DNA from: CAVEFW01 sp963643505
GTDB lineage: Bacteria; Actinomycetota; Coriobacteriia; Coriobacteriales; Eggerthellaceae
Direction of reading: 5' to 3'
NCBI GenBank assembly: GCA_963643505.1
Contig: CAVIKF010000007.1
Location: 1 to 64,000, forward strand
DNA: 64,000 nt
A program made the position numbers and the translations under genes. Of this stretch, positions 19,015 to 27,524 are shown piece after piece. The notes under the pieces were generated by a model. That model did not search any database, was not told where the DNA came from, and was given only the letters and a program-made list of their open reading frames with translations. Position 1 is the first letter of the stretch. Every line of letters begins with the position of its first letter.

Positions 19015-20172
19015 TTACCTGCCAGCCGATCGGTTCTTCTTCACAAAAAGATAGTGAGCTGTGGCCGAAACCGATTGCTTGATGCCGACATTCCTTAAAG
19101 CGTAGAGGCCGAGTCCGATCTCGTGGGCCTTGAACCGCGCGTCGCTCAACTTCGGGCACTCGATGCCGCGCACCTCCGCAAACAAACGCTTCATCCCCGG
19201 AGGGGTGTCCTTCTCCGCGAACGCGAGCTTGGGGTCCATCTTTTTAAACATGCGCTCCAACGCTTCGGCGATCTCGGGGTTGTTGTCCATGTCGTTGTGC
19301 TCAAGCACCCCTCCCGCATAGGTGAACCCACGCTTGATATGGGCGCTCAACACACCAGGGTCAGTCACTCCCAAGCGCTCGATGAGCTCCTGCATGTCGT
19401 TCCAACGAGCGAAGGGGATGCGCCATTGCTTCTCGTGGAACATGGCGGTTTTTTTCTTCGTCTCTTCTCGATAGCAATAATAGGCTTGGTCAAGGTAGAC
19501 AATGGCCCTAGCCTGGCACATCGTCTCGATCAAAAACGGATTGTCCGCCCAACCCGCACCGGGAATCGGCTTGAAACGAACTCCCTTCTCGACCAGGAAA
19601 TCCCGACGATACAAGGCACTCCAAATGCACGGGTGGTGGCGCAGAAGCTCGGGGCACTCACCTATGGTGAAGGGCACCTTGCTCGTTTGCACACGACGGT
19701 TGAACGGGCAGTTCAACTTCGCCTCGGCGCGCGTATCGGGGTCGGTAATACGCCAATACGGGGTCTTGATGATATCGATACGCTGCAAGAACGTGGCGGC
19801 AAACTCGAGCATGTCCTTGAACATGCCCGGCTCGATCCAATCGTCCGGTTCAAGAATAGCGATCCATTCGCCATGGGCCTCGTCAAGACCACGGTTGCAA
19901 CCAGCACCGTAGCCCTCGTTCTCCTTGTCGACGACGACGATGCGCTCGTCGGCGGCGGCATGCCTTTTGATGATGGATAGGGACTGGTCAGTGGATCCGT
20001 CGTTGATGCAGATGATCTCTATGTTCTTGTGCGTTTGGCCACGCACGCTGTTGAGCGCCTGGTCAAGAAAGGACTCAGCATTGTAAATCGGCATGATAAC
20101 CGAGACGAGAGCGCGCGGATTGTTGGCAGGCTCCCTGTCATCGGTCTGAATAGTGACGTAGCGCCTCGTCAT
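19015..20172 (-). CDS. Family 2 glycosyltransferase
   Basis: This 385-aa protein has a GT-A fold N-terminal domain: VSVIMPIYNAESFLDQAL, then ICINDGSTDQS for nucleotide-sugar binding, ENEGYGAGCNRG, and the metal-binding motif EPDDW near residue 112. This is the arrangement of GT2 transferases that decorate cell-surface polysaccharides. No membrane segment is obvious. The acceptor is unknown. It begins 11 nt after hom on the same strand with AGAGGG as ribosome site, so it may be co-transcribed with hom although the functions look unrelated. Confidence 0.85.
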   Translation of the reverse strand: MTRRYVTIQTDDREPANNPRALVSVIMPIYNAESFLDQALNSVRGQTHKNIEIICINDGSTDQSLSIIKRHAAADERIVVVDKENEGYGAGCNRGLDEAHGEWIAILEPDDWIEPGMFKDMLEFAATFLQRIDIIKTPYWRITDPDTRAEAKLNCPFNRRVQTSKVPFTIGECPELLRHHPCIWSALYRRDFLVEKGVRFKPIPGAGWADNPFLIETMCQARAIVYLDQAYYCYREETKKKTAMFHEKQWRIPFARWNDMQELIERLGVTDPGVLSAHIKRGFTYAGGVLEHNDMDNNPEIAEALERMFKKMDPKLAFAEKDTPPGMKRLFAEVRGIECPKLSDARFKAHEIGLGLYALRNVGIKQSVSATAHYLFVKKNRSAGR

Positions 20173-20183
20173 GACGTTTCCCT

Positions 20184-21470
20184 CTAGCGCTCCACACGGA
20201 TGAGGGACGGCTCGGCATGCAGTACGTTCTCCATCGCTGCGATCTCATCGAGGCTTGCACGAATCGCGCTCTCCTTCGCCGTATGGGTGATGTAGATGAT
20301 GTTGACCGTCTCGTTGTCGCGATCGACCTTGCCGCGCTGCATGACGCTGTGGATGCTGACGTTGTTCTTGGCAAAGACCGCAGTCATGGCCGCGAGAACG
20401 CCGGGGCGATCCGCAACGTTGAAGCGGACATAGTAGCGAGTCTCAAGATCCTCGATAGGAGCGATCGGCAACTTGTCAGTGCACGTACAACCGAGAACCG
20501 GGCCAATCCCCATCTGGATGCGGCGAGCGACCTCAAGCACGTCACCCATGACAGCGCTGGCAGCAGGGCCCGATCCTGCGCCCGGGCCGAAGAACATCGT
20601 CTCTCCCACGGCATCGCCTACGACAAAGATGGCATTATCCACCCCGTTGACCGTCGCGAGTTGGTGGCTCTTGCGAAGCATGGTGGGGTGGACGCGAACA
20701 TCGATTCCGCCCGCGCAACGGTTGGCGATAGCGAGCAACTTCACGCAATAGCCGAGGTCGTCAGCGGCCTCAAGATCGAGCGGGGTGATGTTGGTGATAC
20801 CGGTGGTGTACACATCGTCCATGACGACGCGGGAGTTGAAAGCGATAGATGCGAGGATGGCGATCTTTGCAGCGGCGTCAAATCCGTCGACGTCTGCGGA
20901 GGGGTTCGCCTCGGCAAAGCCGTTTGCCTGGGCCTCCTTGAGCGCATCCTCATAGGTCAGACCTTGCGAAATGCGAGTGAGCATGTAGTTGGTCGTACCG
21001 TTCACGATACCCATGACCTTCGTGATCTCATTGGAGATGAGCTGGCTTTTCAAAGGACCGATGATGGGGATGCCGCCGCCGACGCTCGCCTCAAAGGCGA
21101 TGTCCTTACCCTTGGCAGCAGCCATGCCCATGATTTCCTCGCCACAGGTGGCCATAAGAGCCTTGTTGGCAGTTACGACGTTCTTGCCGGCCTCAAGGGC
21201 GCCCATGACGACCTTCTTGGCAAAGGTGGTGCCACCGATGAGTTCGATGATGATATCGATCTCGGGATTGCTCAAAAGATCGTTGAAGTCCTTCGTAAAG
21301 ATATCCATCAGGCCATACTTCTCGGCCGTCTCGGTCTCAAGCGAACATACGCCCGCGAGCTCGAGGTCGATGCCATAGTGACGCTTGAAATCATCTTTGT
21401 GGTTCGCGAGGATATCGAGGCAACCGCCACCGACCGTACCCGTTCCCACCAAGCCAATCTTTACGCTCAT
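20184..21470 (-). CDS. hom: Homoserine dehydrogenase
   Basis: This enzyme reduces aspartate-4-semialdehyde to homoserine, the branch point toward threonine and methionine. The 428-aa product is of the long bacterial type. It has an N-terminal NAD(P)-binding GLVGTGTVGGG, a catalytic domain with GIVNGTTNYMLTRI and GFAEANPSADVDG, and a C-terminal ACT domain beginning RYYVRFNVADRPGVLAAM (about 345-425) that usually gives threonine feedback. lysA lies directly upstream on the same strand, so two aspartate-family genes are neighbours. The 64-bp junction contains a 15-bp tandem duplication. Confidence 0.96.
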   Translation of the reverse strand: MSVKIGLVGTGTVGGGCLDILANHKDDFKRHYGIDLELAGVCSLETETAEKYGLMDIFTKDFNDLLSNPEIDIIIELIGGTTFAKKVVMGALEAGKNVVTANKALMATCGEEIMGMAAAKGKDIAFEASVGGGIPIIGPLKSQLISNEITKVMGIVNGTTNYMLTRISQGLTYEDALKEAQANGFAEANPSADVDGFDAAAKIAILASIAFNSRVVMDDVYTTGITNITPLDLEAADDLGYCVKLLAIANRCAGGIDVRVHPTMLRKSHQLATVNGVDNAIFVVGDAVGETMFFGPGAGSGPAASAVMGDVLEVARRIQMGIGPVLGCTCTDKLPIAPIEDLETRYYVRFNVADRPGVLAAMTAVFAKNNVSIHSVMQRGKVDRDNETVNIIYITHTAKESAIRASLDEIAAMENVLHAEPSLIRVER

Positions 21471-21499
21471 AGTTTCTACCTTCCCGTGAATACGTTCTC

Positions 21500-21529
21500 A
21501 ACGTTTGTCGTCTTAACGTTTGTCTTCTT
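21500..21529. repeat. 15-bp tandem duplication between lysA and hom
   Basis: aacgtttgtcgtctt (21500-21514) is followed directly by aacgtttgtcttctt (21515-21529), with one mismatch. Confidence 0.9.
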
Positions 21530-21534
21530 ATCCA

Positions 21535-22893
21535 TTATAGGTCACGTACATACAAGTCGTCGTAGGTCTCCCGACGGGTCACAACGCGCGCGACCCCGTC
21601 CTTTACGAAGACGACGGCGGGCTTGACCTGGCCATTGTAATTGCTGCTCATCGTGGAGCAATAGGCTCCCGTACCGAACACGCACACAATGTCACCAAGC
21701 TCGGGTGTTTGGATCGAGCCGTCAGCCACGATGTAGTCGCCACTCTCGCAATGCTTGCCGACCAAGGTCACAACCTTGTCGCGCGTGCGTCCGGCCTTGT
21801 TTGCGACGACCGCCTCATACTCACTGCCATACAGGGCAGGACGAATATTGTCCGACATGCCGCCGTCAACGGCGACGATGTTTCGAATGCCCGGCAACGT
21901 CTTCAGGATACCGACCGTGTACAGCGTAACGCCGGGAATCGCGACGATGCTGCGGCCGGGCTCAACGCCGATCTCGGGCAGCTCGACCCCAAAGCGCTCG
22001 CAAGCGTCCTTAACGGCACCGCACGTCATCTCCGCAAACTGCGCAATGGTGCTCGGCTTGTCCGCCACGGTATAGGCGATGCCCAAACCACCGCCGAGAT
22101 CAAGCTCCTCGATGACGTAACCGTATGTCTCCTTGATGCGGGCGATGAACTCGACCATGACGTCAACCGCCTCGCGGAAGGAGTGCAGCGCGAAGATCTG
22201 GCTGCCGATGTGGCAATGGAGGCCCGCCAGACGGACATTGGGGGCCTCGAGCGCGTTCTTGACGCACGTAAACGCAAAATCCTCGCGCATCGTAAAGCCG
22301 AACTTGCTGTCTTCGCACCCCGTGCGGATGTACTCATGGGTATCGGCCTCGACGCCGGGCGTGATACGCAGGTAGATATCCTGCGTAACGCCAAGCCGCC
22401 CGGCGATCTCACTGACGCGCGCCAATTCGATGCGGCTATCGACGACGATACGACCGACGCCCGCAGAGATCGCCTCCTCGAGCTCGAGCGGCGTCTTGTT
22501 GTTGCCGTGTACTATGACGCGCTCAACCGGGAAACCGGCCATACGCGCGCACGCCAGCTCGCCACCGCCGGAAACATCCAAGCTCAAACCGAGCTCGGCT
22601 GCAATGCGGCACACCTCCTTGTTGAGGAAGGCCTTGGACGCATAAGCGATATGCACCGGCAACGGGTAGTTCTCCGCAAACGCCTGGCGATACGTCGTCA
22701 TGCGGTTGCGCAGATCCGCCTCGTCAAAGACGTAGAGCGCAGTGCCTTGCTCGCGAGCAAGGTCGGTCATGTCGACACCACCGATAAACAGACGGTCATC
22801 ACGCACTTCCGCCGTCATGGGCAAAACGTCGCCCAACTCCATGGTGGTGCGACCATCAGCCACGGCGTCCAAGTTGGGTTTTGGCAGGGACAT
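21535..22893 (-). CDS. lysA: Diaminopimelate decarboxylase
   Basis: This PLP enzyme decarboxylates meso-diaminopimelate to lysine. The 452-aa protein has the PLP-lysine motif HIAYASKAF (Lys at about 87), the glycine-rich HCHIGSQ and GGGLGIAY motifs, and the substrate-binding Cys region CESGD(YI)VADG near the C-terminus. The frame is open for 107 codons upstream. ATG 22893 is the supported start: it has GAAGGAGAG at a spacing of 5, and the upstream part is repeat-derived and unlike the family. It is divergent from the L,D-transpeptidase gene. Confidence 0.95.
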   Translation of the reverse strand: MSLPKPNLDAVADGRTTMELGDVLPMTAEVRDDRLFIGGVDMTDLAREQGTALYVFDEADLRNRMTTYRQAFAENYPLPVHIAYASKAFLNKEVCRIAAELGLSLDVSGGGELACARMAGFPVERVIVHGNNKTPLELEEAISAGVGRIVVDSRIELARVSEIAGRLGVTQDIYLRITPGVEADTHEYIRTGCEDSKFGFTMREDFAFTCVKNALEAPNVRLAGLHCHIGSQIFALHSFREAVDVMVEFIARIKETYGYVIEELDLGGGLGIAYTVADKPSTIAQFAEMTCGAVKDACERFGVELPEIGVEPGRSIVAIPGVTLYTVGILKTLPGIRNIVAVDGGMSDNIRPALYGSEYEAVVANKAGRTRDKVVTLVGKHCESGDYIVADGSIQTPELGDIVCVFGTGAYCSTMSSNYNGQVKPAVVFVKDGVARVVTRRETYDDLYVRDL

Positions 22894-23020
22894 CAGCTCT
22901 CCTTCTCCGGATTTGCGGCACAGCATTCCACCGCAACATCGCGTTGTGTAATTTGGTAAGGATACCATTCGCGAGAAGTCGTTTTTTTCGCGTTCGTTAA
23001 ATTTGCCGCTAGCGGCTGCA

Positions 23021-23060
23021 CCCTGCTCAAATCGCCAAATGGAAAACCCCTGCTCAAATC
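23021..23060. repeat. Direct repeat ccctgctcaaatc upstream of lysA
   Basis: The 13-bp unit occurs at 23021-23033 and 23048-23060. A related 9-bp ctgcgtctt also recurs just beyond (about 23062 and 23099). All lie in the divergent lysA / L,D-transpeptidase spacer and could be operator sites or duplication debris. Confidence 0.7.
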
Positions 23061-23120
23061 CCTGCGTCTTACTGGAGAAGACTCGTCGCACAAACCCCTG
23101 CGTCTTGCTAGAATACCCGT

Positions 23121-24677
23121 ATGCCAACACAAAGAAGACAGACTCCGCAAACCACAGGCGTCCCGCGCAAAAACAACAGCGGCTACAAACCGACGAGGCG
23201 CCCGCAAGAACCATTGGCGCCTTGGAAGAGAAACGCCCTCATCGCAACGGCGGCGGCTTTCGTCCTCGTCATCATCTACTTATCCGGAATGAGCTTCTTC
23301 CAAAGCCACCTCTTCCCGAACACGACAGTCGGAGGCGTGAACCTTGGCATGATGACCTACGAGGAGGCAAACGCAAAAATTCCGCAATGCGTCACCAACT
23401 TCGAACTCACTGTGACAGGAGAGGGCGAGAACACGACATTTTCTGGCTCCGACCTCGGCCTTACGCCTTCGGGTGCAACCGTCGAGTCCCTTAACCTCAA
23501 GGGAAACGCCGCCATTTGGCCTCTCGAGCTTCTCACGACACGCACGGTCAACGCACGCGACGTGGCCACCCTTGATGAGGAGACATTCAGCACAACCATC
23601 ACATCCCTCGTAGAGACCCACAACGCAACCGCCACCCCCGCCTCTGCCGCCACGCTGTCCTACGATGCGCCGTCAAACACCTGGGTCGTCGCCGCGTCAA
23701 ATCCCGGAACGGTCCTTTCCGCCGAAAGCGTCGTTGCCAAAACGAAGGCCGCTGTGGCGCAATGGCAGACCTCTGTCACGCTTAACTCGGAGGACCTCGC
23801 CTCCACAAGCACAACGCAAGAGGGCAAAGCGGTCGCCACCACCGACCAACTCGAGAAAGAGGCGAGCCAACTCAACAAGCTCTACGACTTCAACTTCACG
23901 CTCCAACTCGGCTCGTCGGGCTCATGCGTCGTCAATCGCAAGTATGCGCTCGAATGGGTCACCGTCGATGCTGACTACAACGTCACTCCCTCTCAAGAGG
24001 GCTTCGACGCGTGGTTCGATCGCCTCGCCGCCTCACTCGACACGGTCGGAGGCACACACAACTATGTGCGCGCCGACGGTAAGTCGGTCTCCGTCTCAGG
24101 AGGCACGTATGGATGGGATGTCGACCGGGACACGTTGCGCACCGCCGTCGACCAGGGTGTCACGAGCAGCTCCAAGGGCACTATCGAGGTGGAGTGCAAC
24201 GTCGAGGGCAACGGCTACAAAGGCCCCGACGGCCCCGACTTCGGCTACTACGCCGACGTCGACATCACCGAGCAACATGCTCGCGTCTACGACGAGAAAG
24301 ACAACCTCCTTTGGGAGACCGACGTCATCACAGGATGGGACAACGGCCACTACGACACTCCCACCGGCGTCTACGTGATCAACAGCAAAGAGAGCCCGAG
24401 CGTCTTGCAATCCTCCGCGACAAGCACCGTCACCAACAGCGATGGCACGACCGAGGACGTCACGGTCACCTATCGCCACGAGGTGAGCTATTGGATGCCC
24501 TTCATCAGCAACTTCATCGGGTTCCATGACGCGACGTGGCAAACGCAGGGATGGGGAGGGGACCTGTACCACTACCAATCCACCGGCAGCGGCGGATGCG
24601 TCAACCTCCCTCTCGACAAGGCAGCCGAACTATGGGAACTTCTCGAGGTCGGCACCGTCGTCAGCGTCCACTTCTAA
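23121..24677 (+). CDS. Membrane-anchored L,D-transpeptidase with peptidoglycan-binding domains
   Basis: The 518-aa protein has a basic N-terminus, a single membrane anchor at about 38-60, then a long extracytoplasmic part with PG_binding_4-like modules (VGGVNLGMMTYEEANAKI). The C-terminal YkuD catalytic domain contains IGFHDATWQ and the active-site motif TGSGGCVNLP, with the nucleophile Cys at about 493. L,D-transpeptidases form 3-3 crosslinks in peptidoglycan or attach proteins to it. The second motif reads SGGC rather than the more common SHGC. The ATG lacks a clear Shine-Dalgarno. TAGAAT lies 12 nt upstream and might serve a near-leaderless transcript. Confidence 0.88.
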   Translation: MPTQRRQTPQTTGVPRKNNSGYKPTRRPQEPLAPWKRNALIATAAAFVLVIIYLSGMSFFQSHLFPNTTVGGVNLGMMTYEEANAKIPQCVTNFELTVTGEGENTTFSGSDLGLTPSGATVESLNLKGNAAIWPLELLTTRTVNARDVATLDEETFSTTITSLVETHNATATPASAATLSYDAPSNTWVVAASNPGTVLSAESVVAKTKAAVAQWQTSVTLNSEDLASTSTTQEGKAVATTDQLEKEASQLNKLYDFNFTLQLGSSGSCVVNRKYALEWVTVDADYNVTPSQEGFDAWFDRLAASLDTVGGTHNYVRADGKSVSVSGGTYGWDVDRDTLRTAVDQGVTSSSKGTIEVECNVEGNGYKGPDGPDFGYYADVDITEQHARVYDEKDNLLWETDVITGWDNGHYDTPTGVYVINSKESPSVLQSSATSTVTNSDGTTEDVTVTYRHEVSYWMPFISNFIGFHDATWQTQGWGGDLYHYQSTGSGGCVNLPLDKAAELWELLEVGTVVSVHF

Positions 24678-24803
24678 CCCTCGCCTCGCCCCGTAAAAAC
24701 CTAAGGTATGCCGACTGTGTCAGCACGATGGCAAAATTCGACCTGAACCCCGCCGGATGCGCACATCTTTCCCTTAACCCACATCCTTTCCTTGTCCTGT
24801 TGG

Positions 24804-24840
24804 AAAGAAAACAAACGCGAGGCCCCAAAGGACCCCGCGT
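24804..24840 (-). terminator. Terminator after the MoaE-like gene
   Basis: On the minus strand ACGCG...CGCGT (24836-24840 with 24815-24819), with an inner GG/CC-rich pairing, is followed by TTGTTTTCTTT. Confidence 0.65.
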
Positions 24841-24873
24841 CACACTTCGCGCTACGTTAGTGAGCGAGCTTGC

Positions 24874-25272
24874 CTACTCGGCGTAGACTTCCTTCTCGAC
24901 GACAAGCTCGTTTTTGATCTTGCCTACAAGGTTTTGGAGCGCATCGATGACATGCGGACGGATGTCACCGCCGATGAGCACGTACATGAGCGAATCTCCG
25001 ACGTTGCAAACACCCTCGTTCAACCAAACCTTCACGTAGTAGATGCCATCCCACGTCATAGCCTCAGCGACAGCCCTCTCAAGACCAAGAGCATCGTAGC
25101 TGAAATCTACCTGAGTGACGGCAGGCAGACCCTGTTCCCCTTGACGCACTTGGGCTTTCGGGGTGCATCGAACCACGCCGTTGTGGGTCAAAAACATTCC
25201 GCACTGTGCGGCATTCTCGCTGCGCTTCGCCTCATCAAGCCACTCCTGCATGTTCGGTTCGGTCTTAGACAT
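24874..25272 (-). CDS. MoaE-like protein (possible molybdopterin synthase large subunit)
   Basis: This 132-aa protein resembles MoaE in layout. A VDFSYDALGLERAVAEA stretch precedes a central strand pair with NVGDSLMYVLIGGDIRPHVIDAL, comparable to the VGD and helix segment of MoaE, followed by a charged end. The catalytic lysine region (WKKE in typical MoaE) is not recognisable; the sequence there reads KNELVVEKEVYAE. It may therefore be a divergent or inactive relative. The neighbouring molybdenum enzyme genes (fdh) fit a cofactor role, but no moaD or other moa genes are present. Start MSKTEPN is chosen for AAAGGAC just upstream. Confidence 0.45.
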   Translation of the reverse strand: MSKTEPNMQEWLDEAKRSENAAQCGMFLTHNGVVRCTPKAQVRQGEQGLPAVTQVDFSYDALGLERAVAEAMTWDGIYYVKVWLNEGVCNVGDSLMYVLIGGDIRPHVIDALQNLVGKIKNELVVEKEVYAE

Positions 25273-25420
25273 CGTCAGTCCTTTCAATCGTGCATGTTCG
25301 ATTGGCCGAAGCAATTTGGACCGGCACCCGTGTCACCATGCGGTTTATATGCGTCGATTATGATAACCCATTTCCTACTAGTTAGTTAGAGATTTCACCG
25401 GCCCCATGGAAAACTTGGCG

Positions 25421-25459
25421 CCAAGCCCGTTTGCCAAGCCCGTTTGCCAAGCCCGTTCA
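25421..25459. repeat. 13-bp tandem repeat, nearly three copies
   Basis: ccaagcccgtttg occurs at 25421-25433 and 25434-25446, and as 11/13 at 25447-25459. It starts inside a perfect CTTGGCGCCAAG palindrome and lies in the 219-bp spacer after rlmH. Confidence 0.9.
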
Positions 25460-25491
25460 AAGGGCAAGCCAAGACGCAGGAAAAAACGCGT

Positions 25492-25962
25492 CTATTTGTG
25501 GTAAGGCTCCCCACGGGAGATCTTAAAAGCGCGATACACCTGTTCAAGCAACACCACGCGGGCAAGATTGTGGGGAAGAGTGATCCGACCGAAGCTCAAA
25601 AGCTCGTCTGCACGTGCGTAGACCTCCTCGCCCGACCCATCACTTCCGCCTATCACGAAGACGAGGTCGCTCTCTCCGTGTAACGCAAGATCGTCAATTC
25701 GCAAAGACAACTCCTCGCTGGAACGCTGTGTGCCCTCGATAGCAAGAAGCAGGACATGGGCACGCGGCGGAATGGCCGCCAAGATCGCACTTGCCTCTTT
25801 CGCCCGAGCCGCCTCGACACCACCCGCCTTGGCGGGGTCCACATCAGCAACTTCCCTTACCTGGACCTTTGCATAGGGCTGAAGCCTCTTGAGGTATTCG
25901 TCGCACGCCTGTTTCCAAAACTTCTCCTTGAGTTTTCCCACTGCCACGACCGTAATGTTCAT
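25492..25962 (-). CDS. rlmH: 23S rRNA (pseudouridine1915-N3)-methyltransferase RlmH
   Basis: RlmH methylates pseudouridine 1915 in helix 69 of 23S rRNA. The 156-aa product matches the family length. It starts MNITVVAVGKLKEKFWKQ and has the SPOUT motifs VLLLAIEG and FVIGGSDG, and ends with the conserved LPHNLARVVLLEQVYRA...YHK. An in-frame opening 95 codons longer exists but crosses the repeat element upstream and does not belong to the family, so ATG 25962 is used. A 332-bp intergenic stretch separates it from fdhE. Confidence 0.95.
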   Translation of the reverse strand: MNITVVAVGKLKEKFWKQACDEYLKRLQPYAKVQVREVADVDPAKAGGVEAARAKEASAILAAIPPRAHVLLLAIEGTQRSSEELSLRIDDLALHGESDLVFVIGGSDGSGEEVYARADELLSFGRITLPHNLARVVLLEQVYRAFKISRGEPYHK

Positions 25963-26127
25963 CGAACACGCTCCCTTAACAAAACATCTCCCAACAACGT
26001 CTGGGTTGGGCGCCCTGCCCACCAATCCGCACGGCTTAAAATATACCCTGAAGCCCATTTTGCACAAAGAAACGAACGACGTTGTACTAAAGTGATACAG
26101 TGCTGCGCACGGCTTGATTTTGCCGAT

Positions 26128-26224
26128 GCGCTTGAAAACAGTTCCATCGCCCAAGCGGCCATAGCGTCCGAGAAACATCGGAGCTCCAAGGATAGTAGTA
26201 GTAGGCGGAGTACCGCTCAAGCGC
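26128..26224. ncRNA. Candidate structured element, copy 2 (between fdhE and rlmH)
   Basis: An 8-bp perfect inverted repeat, gcgcttga (26128-26135) and tcaagcgc (26217-26224), encloses 81 nt. Just inside its right arm is the plus-strand core tagtagtagtaggcggagta followed by cc, which is shared with the element at 27311-27425. The spacer it occupies is otherwise empty except for a hairpin to its right. The transcribed strand is unknown: on the minus strand it would precede rlmH; on the plus strand it would end in the hairpin with a T-rich tail at 26234-26269. Confidence 0.4.
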
Positions 26225-26233
26225 TGGAAACAT

Positions 26234-26269
26234 CGAGGGCGACCCAAGGCCGCCCTCGCTTTGTCTTTT
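26234..26269. terminator. Hairpin/terminator downstream of fdhE
   Basis: An 8-bp perfect stem CGAGGGCG/CGCCCTCG (26234-26241 with 26251-26258) has a 9-nt loop. On the plus strand it is followed by CTTTGTCTTTTC, so it is a better terminator in that direction. On the minus strand it lies 37 nt past the fdhE stop but has only ATGTTT behind it. Confidence 0.6.
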
Positions 26270-26294
26270 CACCCAAAAACGCCAGCAAAAAACA

Positions 26295-27197
26295 CTAGTC
26301 GCAACGCTCACCGCCACCGGCGAAGGCGGGGTTTTGCGCAATCGCATCGAGCTTTGCCATAACTACGTCTTCAACTTCATAGGAAATCGGTACGAGCACA
26401 GACTCCGAGAACAGGGAGCGGATATAGCTGCCACACTCATCGCAGGTACCAATACGATGGTTGTCATCGCCCTCAAGGTTGTAGAAGTGAAGGCTACGTT
26501 GGTTTTGCGTTCCGCAACGAGCACACCTGACGCGTTCGAACTCCCAAGACGTCCCGCACTGGGTACAAACGAGCTTGCGACCGCGACCGTTGCTGGAAGT
26601 CTCCCCTCCCACATGGGAAAGCGTCGGGGCGCTTCCGCACACCGGGCAGGTCATGGGGTGGACCTCCTCGAACGCCACCGCCTTCTTAATTGCGGCCAAC
26701 GCGACAGTCGCGGGTTTTTCTAGTTGGGCCTTCAACGCAAGCGTTGCAGCCATAAGCCCGATACCCAAAGAACCTGCCTCGGCACCACCGTCCATAAGGG
26801 CCTGATACAGATCCATGAGGTAGGCGTTGGGGTTCGCACCAGCAAGCTCGATGTCGCTTGCGTCGATAATGCGATTCCAATCAATACGGGCAAGATCCTC
26901 GGGAACCCCCTCAGCCAACTCGGTGGAAGACACGGCGCGCGCAATGAGTTTCTCGATGTCCTCGACAAGCGCCTCTTTGCTAACGACAACCGGTTGGGTT
27001 GCAAACACCGACGTGCCAGCGTCGAGAGCAGCCTTGATGGTGGATGCCTCAGGCGCTTCATATGTGGATTCACGCCCCTTCTCACATTCATCAACCACCT
27101 TCCACAGCTCGTGGAAGAAAGCGAGGCGAGCGTTGTCCCCTTCGTCGAGAATGTTGGCATATGCCTTAATGGCGGTATCGATCAACCGCATGTTCAT
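26295..27197 (-). CDS. fdhE: Formate dehydrogenase accessory protein FdhE
   Basis: FdhE is a rubredoxin-like cytoplasmic chaperone needed for assembly and export of Tat-dependent formate dehydrogenases; it binds the catalytic subunit. The 300-aa protein has an all-helical N-terminal half and a C-terminal half with four CxxC knuckles (CPVCGSAP, CTQCGTSW, CARCGTQN, CDECGSYI), the family hallmark. It follows fdhA-fdhB-fdhC on the same strand but is separated by 327 bp holding a terminator and a repeat element. It may thus have its own promoter. AGGAGGAG precedes the ATG, and a strong hairpin lies right before that site (27219-27250). Confidence 0.92.
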   Translation of the reverse strand: MNMRLIDTAIKAYANILDEGDNARLAFFHELWKVVDECEKGRESTYEAPEASTIKAALDAGTSVFATQPVVVSKEALVEDIEKLIARAVSSTELAEGVPEDLARIDWNRIIDASDIELAGANPNAYLMDLYQALMDGGAEAGSLGIGLMAATLALKAQLEKPATVALAAIKKAVAFEEVHPMTCPVCGSAPTLSHVGGETSSNGRGRKLVCTQCGTSWEFERVRCARCGTQNQRSLHFYNLEGDDNHRIGTCDECGSYIRSLFSESVLVPISYEVEDVVMAKLDAIAQNPAFAGGGERCD

Positions 27198-27218
27198 AGT
27201 TAATCTCCTCCTCTTTTA

Positions 27219-27250
27219 CCAAAACGCAAAGAGGCCCCTCTGCGTTTTGG
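27219..27250 (-). promoter_or_regulatory. Hairpin in the fdhE leader next to the ribosome binding site
   Basis: A 10-bp perfect stem CCAAAACGCA/TGCGTTTTGG ends only a few nt before AGAGGAGGAG of fdhE. The RNA just upstream reads GACCTCC and the loop contains CCTC, both complementary to the Shine-Dalgarno. Alternative pairing that hides or frees the site is possible. Confidence 0.45.
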
Positions 27251-27310
27251 AGGTCTTGCTTGACGCAAAAGACTCAAATCGAGTCGCTCGAGGTCGTATT
27301 GGTTCTTTCA

Positions 27311-27425
27311 GTACCCGAATGGACAGGGAACGAATGTCCTTGGCTTTCCTGTCGCACACGAAGCGGCAACGGACAGCAACCCAGCAAAAGTAGTAGTAGT
27401 AGTAGGCGGAGTACCATTCGGGTAC
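27311..27425. ncRNA. Candidate structured element, copy 1 (between fdhC and fdhE)
   Basis: A 12-bp perfect inverted repeat, gtacccgaatgg (27311-27322) and ccattcgggtac (27414-27425), encloses 91 nt. The right arm is preceded by five TAG triplets and ggcggagta. The core tagtagtagtaggcggagta plus cc is shared with the element at 26128-26224, while the closing stems differ in sequence. This is what a structured RNA with a compensating stem, or a mobile hairpin element, would look like. Confidence 0.45.
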
Positions 27426-27426
27426 G

Positions 27427-27475
27427 GAAAAAACCGACGCGACCCGCTGGGGGGCAGGAGACCCACCCCCCAGCG
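27427..27475 (-). terminator. Terminator after fdhC
   Basis: A 10-bp stem CGCTGGGGGG/CCCCCCAGCG (27466-27475 with 27445-27454) lies about 50 nt past the fdhC stop. A minus-strand TTTTTT follows after an 11-nt spacer. The distance to the T-run lowers the score. Confidence 0.6.
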
Positions 27476-27524
27476 TCGTTCATAAAGCCCAGGCTCTTAC
27501 AAGCCAGTCTTACTCAAAAACGGA

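Noticed and set aside
22894..23214. N-terminal extension of LysA by 107 residues with SSKTQGF repeats
   Set aside because: The extension is translated from the intergenic repeats and lacks a ribosome site. The start at 22893 has a strong one and gives a normal enzyme.
26128..26224. Integron attC site or hammerhead ribozyme
   Set aside because: The conserved attC ends (GTTRRRY/RYYYAAC) and the hammerhead core CUGAUGA are absent.
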